This document shows positions 57,816-64,000 of a stretch of DNA of 64,000 nt, piece after piece. The stretch is from assembly GCF_012489685.1 (NCBI RefSeq), contig NC_080043.1, forward strand, positions 4,714,501 through 4,778,500, given 5' to 3'. The position numbers and the translations under genes are program-made. Source of the DNA: Lotus japonicus (Eukaryota > Streptophyta > Magnoliopsida > Fabales > Fabaceae). Position 1 is the stretch's first letter. Every line of letters begins with the position of its first letter. The notes under the pieces were generated by a model. That model was not told the origin of the DNA. It searched no databases and saw only the letters and a list, made by a program, of their open reading frames with translations.

Positions 57816-59070
57816 TGTACGACTAACAACTGTCCTAGTCAACTAAATGACTACAGGACCAAGTGATCATCAAGTTGGCCGGCCAAGCCGACCAAACACA
57901 TAATCTATACTTTCTAACCTATTATCCTAGAATAAGGATAAGTTGATGGAATTGATGATCAAACTCACCAAAGTAAGTTGGCTATCTCAAATACCAATTA
58001 CACTATAGTCTCGTAAAGAGCAAACATTTTAACCACTATATATACAAGTTTGATCAAACTGTAAGTTAAGTATTACTCATAATTGCTTTCATATTACTCT
58101 TCAAGATTTAGTGTGAGTTCTCTCTTTGATCCATTGCTAACTTGAGCTTCATGGTGCATTTTTCTCACTCCTCCACCATGCTCTTATCCATTCACACAAC
58201 TGTGCACCACCACGATTGAACGATAATATCTATGCTTATATTATGGAAGAATAATTGGTGTCGTCTATAAAGAATCGTTGTAATTCAATCCCATTACAAT
58301 GCTGGAAATAGGGCATGGACAATTACCATGGCGATGTGGATGCAAGTGTCTCTACCTACTCTTGAACTTCTTCCAACCGGGAACTCTTAGCCGTAGCATG
58401 TCCTTTTACGCCAAGTTCAACTTCTTACATATCGCCTCTAGTCCCTCTTTCATCTTCAGCTCGCCATCCCGAGCCTTCACAATAATTTCACCCTTAAGAC
58501 CTTAGCATTCTCCTCCTTTGCCACCTTGCAGATTTTCTTCAAATCTCAAGATAACACCTCATCCTTTTTGGTCAGCTCGGTAATTGTCGTCTTGAGAATG
58601 TTAGATTCGGAAGATAGTGGCTTACTTCTCAAGGTATTTCAAGCATCTGCACTTGATGTCACCATATGCATAGGCCAAATCAACTAGCGACTCAAGAGAG
58701 ATAGGGGTGTTTGCATCCCAAACAAAACCTCAGACTTTCGAAGAGTGAACATTTTTTTCCCCCGAGAAATAATCAACCTTGGACTTCTTGATGGATTGAA
58801 GGGTGATCTACTCAACCCTTCGCTTATATCCTACGTTCCTTGGGATAGATTTTGGCTGAGGTTTGGTGGTGTTCGATCAAGGAGAAAGTTTTAGTTTGAT
58901 CGTCAACTTAGCCTTGTCAGACTTGAAAATTGTATGAAGATTAAGATCTGCATTTGGGGGCACGACAATACCGGCTTTCTTCTAGTTCGGGAGGGCTTGG
59001 AGGTCGGCAAGAAATTCCCCCAACATCTCATCACGACTCTTTTCACATATTGACTTGAGCTTCAGAATTC
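57816..59070. mobile_element. Possible degenerate gypsy-type LTR and internal region
   Basis: The text 57816-58250 is followed by ATTGGTGTCGTCTATAAAG (58254), which resembles the primer-site context after gypsy LTRs in plants (TTGG.GCCGTCTGTGG). From 59060 down to about 58380 the minus strand shows a broken, stop-riddled frame (phrases such as KKSKVDYFSGEKNV) that looks like decayed element coding sequence. Neither a second LTR nor a target duplication was found. Confidence 0.3.
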
Positions 59071-60352
59071 CTTTTGCAAGTGACCTTGATGGTCCAACCA
59101 TTGAAGCATGAAATTCGATCACTCCTATCGTTGTCCATATACGTTGGTTCAAAGAATTCACCCCTCAAGGCTTGATCTTGAATTTTTTTTTTCCAAATTA
59201 AACTCAAATATATATAGTCAACAGGTAAATAAGTAAGTATATTTGTGTTTACTATAGAAACCATTTTCAACAAAACCCTCATAAGTTTGGTACTTAACTA
59301 CTTATAAGTAATGTAAAATCACCTGTCATGTTTCACCTCTCTAATTTCTACCTTCATGTCGATGGGGGTAAAATTAGTGTGAACAAATTTTTTTCTTTAA
59401 TGAATCTTTACCATTAGTGCCTGTTTTCTATTTGGAAAATTTAGTTATGACTTATCGATTACTTTAAAAATCCAATTTTATTTATTCACCATGATTTCAG
59501 ATTAATGTACTTTGTATTATGAGCACTAGTACTATAGTCAGTTGGGTTAGCATAGAGCAGCAGCAACCCAAATATCAATGAAGAATCAGACGGCGCAAAT
59601 CAAACAAAGACACCAACAAAAGGACGAGCCACAATCTGACACGTCATGGGTCCCACCCACCCCACCACTTTGCCTTATTATTGTTCCATATTTATGATTA
59701 CCCAAAAACTTTTGATTATTACAACCTGTGCCCCTGTCTGTCAAGGACGGCGGAACATGACCTCATCCTGCCGTCACGCGCCACCTCGATCCACGCGCCA
59801 CCCTGCCTTTTGTTTTTTTCTTCCCAAATAAACATTTTCTTATTACATATTAGCCTTTATTTATCATTTTATAATTTTAACCAAAAGAAGTCAACCCGGT
59901 TTAATGAATTGAACCGGCCGGTTCAGTCCACATCCATCAATCGTGTCACCATCATCTGCAATGAGTTTCTGTGTTGTCAAATTAATAACCCATTTGGCTT
60001 TATGGGTAACCGGGTCGACCCGGATTTGGTTCGCATCACGAAGGTGGCTGGCATGAGAGGGACTTAACAGAGGAGGAACCGTGAGTTCCAAGCCAAAAAG
60101 GTGGCATGGCAACGTTGGGATCATGGGAAGGTGGTGGTAGCAGCAGAAAACCTGAGAAAGGGTTTAGCCAAACCAGGTTGGAGAAAATCGTGGGGGAATT
60201 TTTTGCTTTTATTGGGAAACACTAGCTATTACAAAGTGGCTATTATTTTATTTTTACAAAAGATTATATGAGTTCGGCTCTCATCATCCCAGTTCACCAT
60301 TTATCAGTGCCTTTCTAGGACCAATGTCACTTAAGGAGGTATTTACTAATCA
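59071..60352. other. Intergenic, no gene assigned
   Basis: The part 59620-60170 is GC-richer, with CCGGTTTAATGAATTGAACCGG-type and CCGGGTCGACCCGG palindromes and short open frames on both strands. I recognise no protein, and it could be another transposon fragment or a lost promoter. Confidence 0.4.
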
Positions 60353-60855
60353 CTAATACACAGTGGTGGATCCAGGACCCTGGGGTAAGGGGGTTCAAAT
60401 TTTTCATATGAACACAACGGTAAAAATAGTTAGATTTATACAAAAGAAAGAGCAAAAAAAAAAAAAAAAACAAGGCATGAGTTAAATCAGCAGTTTAACT
60501 CTTGTTGAAGGGGGAAAAGTAGCAATATATGGTAACACAAAAACACAACATTTAAGCTAAGCATCATCTGAGATTACAAAATTTCCAAGTGCAAAAATTC
60601 ATAAACAAGATTGTAATCAAAGTGGCTCCCAAAGCAGGATGTTCAAATCTTTTACATGATTGGTTAAAGTAAATCTACAATATCATGATCATAATCTCCT
60701 ATGAAAGAATTTTACACATCATACAGATACACAACAACAACAAGAACAACATCATCTAAAAAATCACAAATCACATAACCTATGCCTCTTAATACTTGGC
60801 TTAAAGGCAGAAAATTTTATTATGAATGGTTGAAATTGAATTATTTCCAAATCAT

Positions 60856-61251
60856 TTTTTGTTTCTGAAAGCAAAATCTTTATTGATAAGGAAAGGTAAC
60901 CAAGAGCAAAAAGATAGCTCAAAGAACCAGTACAAGACGAAACACCAAAGATCCACACAAAGGATCACAAGGTCAGCAAAATGAAAAGAAACAGTTACAG
61001 AACAGAAAGCATTACAAGTAGCAGAAAAAGAAAATAATTATGGGGGCATAGCATTCAAAAGAGTACAGCATTCAACCAATTCCACTCCATTATAGAAAGC
61101 CACGAGCCAGGCTTCAGTATACCAATCAGCAAGGATCACAACCAGTAGGAAATAGCAAATATCACAGCTTCATAACCACAGCAAGATATGCAAATACCAG
61201 TGCAGAGAAACATGATCATTGGCAGAGAAGCTGCAGGGAAAATATGCAGCA
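60856..61251 (-). mobile_element. LINE 3' fragment nested in the hAT element
   Basis: Starts with a T run (antisense A tail), then the reverse of a LINE 3' end (AAGCAAAATCTTTATTGATAAGG). The 17-bp duplication AATTATTTCCAAATCAT flanks it exactly (60839-60855 and 61252-61268). 396 bp. It inserted after the hAT, so it gives a relative age. Confidence 0.85.
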
Positions 61252-61644
61252 AATTATTTCCAAATCATATGAATATCCTTACTTTACTGCCATTGAACAT
61301 TTGCAAGACTATACAAACAATAGGACAAAGCTGTGACGGACAAAGTGCAGACAAGGAAGTGAAGCTTCATTTTTTTCTTTTTGTTTATTCAATATAAAAA
61401 GTGAGGAGAAAAAACATGGGTGATAAGGTGCTAAGATAATCATGGAAACAAGATGAAAAAACAGAGGAGAACAAACAGGAAGACAAAATGGGGGAACAAA
61501 TCAACTCATGATTGCATGAACAAGTAACTATTTACACATGAAACAGAGTTCTAATAATGTTATCATCCTTTAAATTCACTAAAATTTGGGGATTAATGAA
61601 ATGAAACACAATCCGTGACCAAAGAAAACAGCTTTATCACATAC

Positions 61645-61773
61645 CACATGAATTGCCTCATCATCATCATCCTCATACCCTGCTCCAGCATGATTAATCT
61701 GGTTCCACTTCGCTGTGACTTGCCAGAATTTCTCTAAAAATGAAGCGCGTTCACCTTCAGCAAGGTCAATGTA
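61645..61773 (-). pseudogene. Captured host exon (43 codons) with splice sites, inside hAT
   Basis: On the minus strand TTAG precedes 61773 and GTATGTGA follows 61645. The 129 nt between them are open in phase 0, with natural-looking protein sequence (LAEGERASFLEKFWQVTAKW, then NHAGAGYEDDDDEAIHV). The element's other sequence is non-coding, so this looks like one exon of a host gene carried by the transposon. I do not recognise the parent gene. Upstream (61780-62090, minus strand) could hold its first exon or UTR. Confidence 0.6.
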
Positions 61774-62401
61774 CTAAGATATAGGGAAAACAAAAAAGTT
61801 GAACCAGCAAGCACAAAAAATTGAGCAGAAAATTGTGAAGAGGAGAACGGGACCAACCAATGCAAAAGAGGAAATGAAGGGGAGAACGGGACCAACTAAA
61901 ATTCGTCGACCCACCAAATCGAGAAGATCAACCAGCGTTTGTTGCAATGAAATTACGCAACTGTTTTCAGCAAACACAGTTTCAGGTTCACGAATTGAAG
62001 AATTGAATAAGAAAATACCAATTTGACTTGAAGCCTGTCTACTGCGAGGTAGAAATGGCGTGAGTGACTGAAGATTCATGAAAAAGAAAGGGTTAGACAA
62101 CGAGATCTGGAGAAGACGAGAAAGAGAGGCAGAGGCGCGGCGCAGGGTGCGTGGTGAACTGGTGGTGGCGTGGTGGTGGCCGGTGGTGCACTGGTGCGTG
62201 TGTGTGCTTGACCTAGGGTGAGAGAAAGAGGGTGAGGACTGAGGGCTGAGTAGTGAGTGCGTGTGTGAGAGAGAGGGTCTTTGGTGCAAATTGAAATTTT
62301 CAGGGGGTTCAAAAAAAATATTATATAGGGGGGTAAGTGAGAAATTTTTTTTTTTCATCTGAACCCCCTGGGTCTAACGTGGGTCCGCCCCTGCTAATAC
62401 A

Positions 62402-64000
62402 GTCGTTTCATCGGCAGCGAAAATCAAACATATATATTTTTCTGAGTAAAAATGCTCAAATCTTATGAATTGAGTTAAAATAATGTGTTGGTTGTTAGAA
62501 AGTGCTTAACTTAGAAAGAAGGTGCATGAATGTTAAAAAAAAAATAATGGATTTGGTTATGGCCACATGAAAACACATGAAGTAAAAACAAATTAATGTT
62601 GTAAGAATGTAAGGGTATTTGCTGATTAAATAGAAATGAAAATTACTATAGTATTTAAAATTATTTCATGTTGGAATGAAGGGGTGTGGCTGGCATGCAG
62701 ATTGAAGAAGTGATTTGATGTAAAAGCCGGTGAGGGAGGGGCTGTGTGTTCTTAAAATTCGAGCATGATGTGTCAAATTCCCATTGCATCTATCAATAGT
62801 TCACTTCTTTCACCTAGCAATAGTTATAGCATCACCTTCTCCCTTGTGTAGCTGATGGTGATGGATTGGATTGGATTGAATTAATGGATGGGATGGATGA
62901 GTAGAGTCATGCATGTTTATTTGATTTCTAATAGGTCTCATTCTAATAGGTCTCATGAATTAGGGGGGGCTAAAATCAATGTATTATTCAGACTATTCTA
63001 GTACACAATTCAAATGTTCCATCCTAATCACTCTAATTAATTTCAGCTTTTTATTCATGTCTAGGTTTGTTCCAACATTTTTGTTTGGGCATGTATTCAT
63101 TGATTAAAAGGAAATAAAAAATCTCTGGAAAATAAAAAATGTGACATTATCCAATGTCTTGTGCGATTGTTCTTGTGTAGGTGTGAATTGCAATAAATGA
63201 ACCTCAACTATATACTCTTGCTTTCTGCTTCCCTTTCATGGTTCCGGATGCAAAAGAGCTACTTTCAGTAACATTTGTTCTGTTCTGCGAGTAGTCATTG
63301 GGATGGTCACAAATGTGTGATGTGTTAAAAGCTGGTTCTTGGGACACCACACCATCATACCCAATTGAGATCAGATTTTATAGATATGAGTCAAGGAACA
63401 CACTCTTTTATTTTATATGTCATTTGATTTATTTTCAAAAAATCAACATACTTAACTCTCTCACTTAGGAGTATTAAATTTTTCTCTTGACTTCTAAAAA
63501 AATAAATTTATCCCATAAAATGTGTTGGTGAAATTGTTTAAAAAACGTCCTAATAAGTAATAACATTTCTCTTTTACATACATAGGAAGTACTTATCAAG
63601 GCTTTTTTTCAAACACTTTCATTTGGATGGGTCAAAAGTCATATAGAGTCTAATATATTATATGCACTCTGCTCCAATTTGGTGGAGTTGACATAAATTT
63701 TAACTCATAAAAAAAGTGTTAGAAAACAAAAATTAAATAGGGTGTGTGGTTAGCACTACTCTTGCATATATAAGAGTGATAATTCTCTAATTTTGGTTGT
63801 ATTCACGCTCTCGTACGTACAAGCGTCCCTGTGTTACCCCTGTTTTGTTTTTTATTACTTTTCTTCTTTATTGATATGTCATGTGAAAATGATAGCGATT
63901 AGATCTTATTTGTACCTTGTAACATAAAGGCTAAAAGCGTTTTCGTTTTTAGCAGAATTTAACTATCTTCAGTTGTGATCATGATTGAAACAGTTTAATG
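62402..64000. other. Intergenic, AT-rich, no gene seen
   Basis: Short open frames only, and no recognisable repeats with ends. TATATAAGAG-like sequence near 63766 could belong to a promoter of a gene beyond the window. Confidence 0.4.

Larger units (their letters stand above)
60361..62393. mobile_element. Non-autonomous hAT element (2.03 kb) carrying a captured exon, 8-bp target duplication
   Basis: The left end CAGTGGTGGATCCAGGACCC and inverted right end CAGGGGCGGACCCACG are followed further in by GGGGGTTCAAAT and GGGGGTTCAGAT, making an imperfect TIR of about 45 bp. The 8-bp duplication CTAATACA flanks it exactly (60353-60360 and 62394-62401). No transposase. It contains a LINE insertion (60856-61251) and an exon-like block (61645-61773). 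Confidence 0.92.

Noticed and set aside
59891..60124. Short frames in the GC-richer block near 60 kb
   Set aside because: Both strands are open by composition; no recognised motif, no splice structure and no homology recalled.
61774..62358. Minus-strand frame of 194 codons at the right end of the hAT
   Set aside because: It runs through the terminal inverted repeat and is Ser/Phe-rich with T-run-derived residues; no domain. It may include leader sequence of the captured exon but is not a supported protein.

Overview
This 64 kb window is nuclear DNA of a flowering plant, most likely a legume. Genes are split by GT-AG introns, base composition is AT-rich, and the space between genes is filled with plant transposons (copia, hAT, Helitron, LINE, SINE, Stowaway, Tourist, MULE). 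The legume assignment rests mainly on the style of the MITEs and LINEs and of the UGT, so it is an inference. I see no bacterial, organellar or CRISPR features.

Layout: (1) 0-12.6 kb, plus strand: the last exon of one SHH2-like gene (SAWADEE homeodomain homolog), then a complete nine-exon SHH2-like gene at 4.6-11.8 kb. The last exon of the second gene carries a 46-codon deletion relative to the first. About 400 bp of its last intron is repeated downstream. Between the two genes lie a LINE fragment and two exon-like blocks of an unrecognised gene. (2) 12.6-27 kb: a transposon-rich stretch around one intronless UGT79-type glycosyltransferase (17.1-18.5 kb). An apparently very young Ty1/copia element with two identical 194-bp LTRs starts 29 bp after the UGT stop codon. 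(3) 27-46 kb, minus strand: three conserved genes in the same orientation. They are an extended-PHD/AAA+ ATPase chromatin-type protein (6 exons, 1850 aa), an ERI1-like 3'-5' exonuclease with an apparent transit peptide (6 exons, 323 aa) and a tyrosine aminotransferase-like PLP enzyme (7 exons, 414 aa). A degenerate fragment of an MTP1-type metal transporter lies between the last two. (4) 46-64 kb: no intact host gene seen. It holds a gypsy-like solo LTR with GCGCGC-rich patches, a Helitron with both ends, two hAT elements with perfect 8-bp target duplications, a SINE, several 5'-truncated LINEs with their target duplications, and a decayed copy of part of the aminotransferase gene.

The host genes do not form a pathway. 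SHH2-type and ePHD/AAA proteins both belong to chromatin biology, the ERI1-like protein to RNA processing, and the UGT and aminotransferase to specialised and aromatic amino-acid metabolism. From memory, the AAA/ePHD and ERI1-like genes are also close neighbours in Arabidopsis (At3g15120 and At3g15140), which would make 27-40 kb a conserved block.

The most informative observations are the transposon boundaries recovered by eye (three hATs, a Helitron, a SINE, about seven LINEs, a MULE and a Stowaway), the nested insertions, the exon with preserved splice sites carried inside a hAT element, and the remodelled 3' end of SHH2. I found nothing that looks like a wholly new kind of system.
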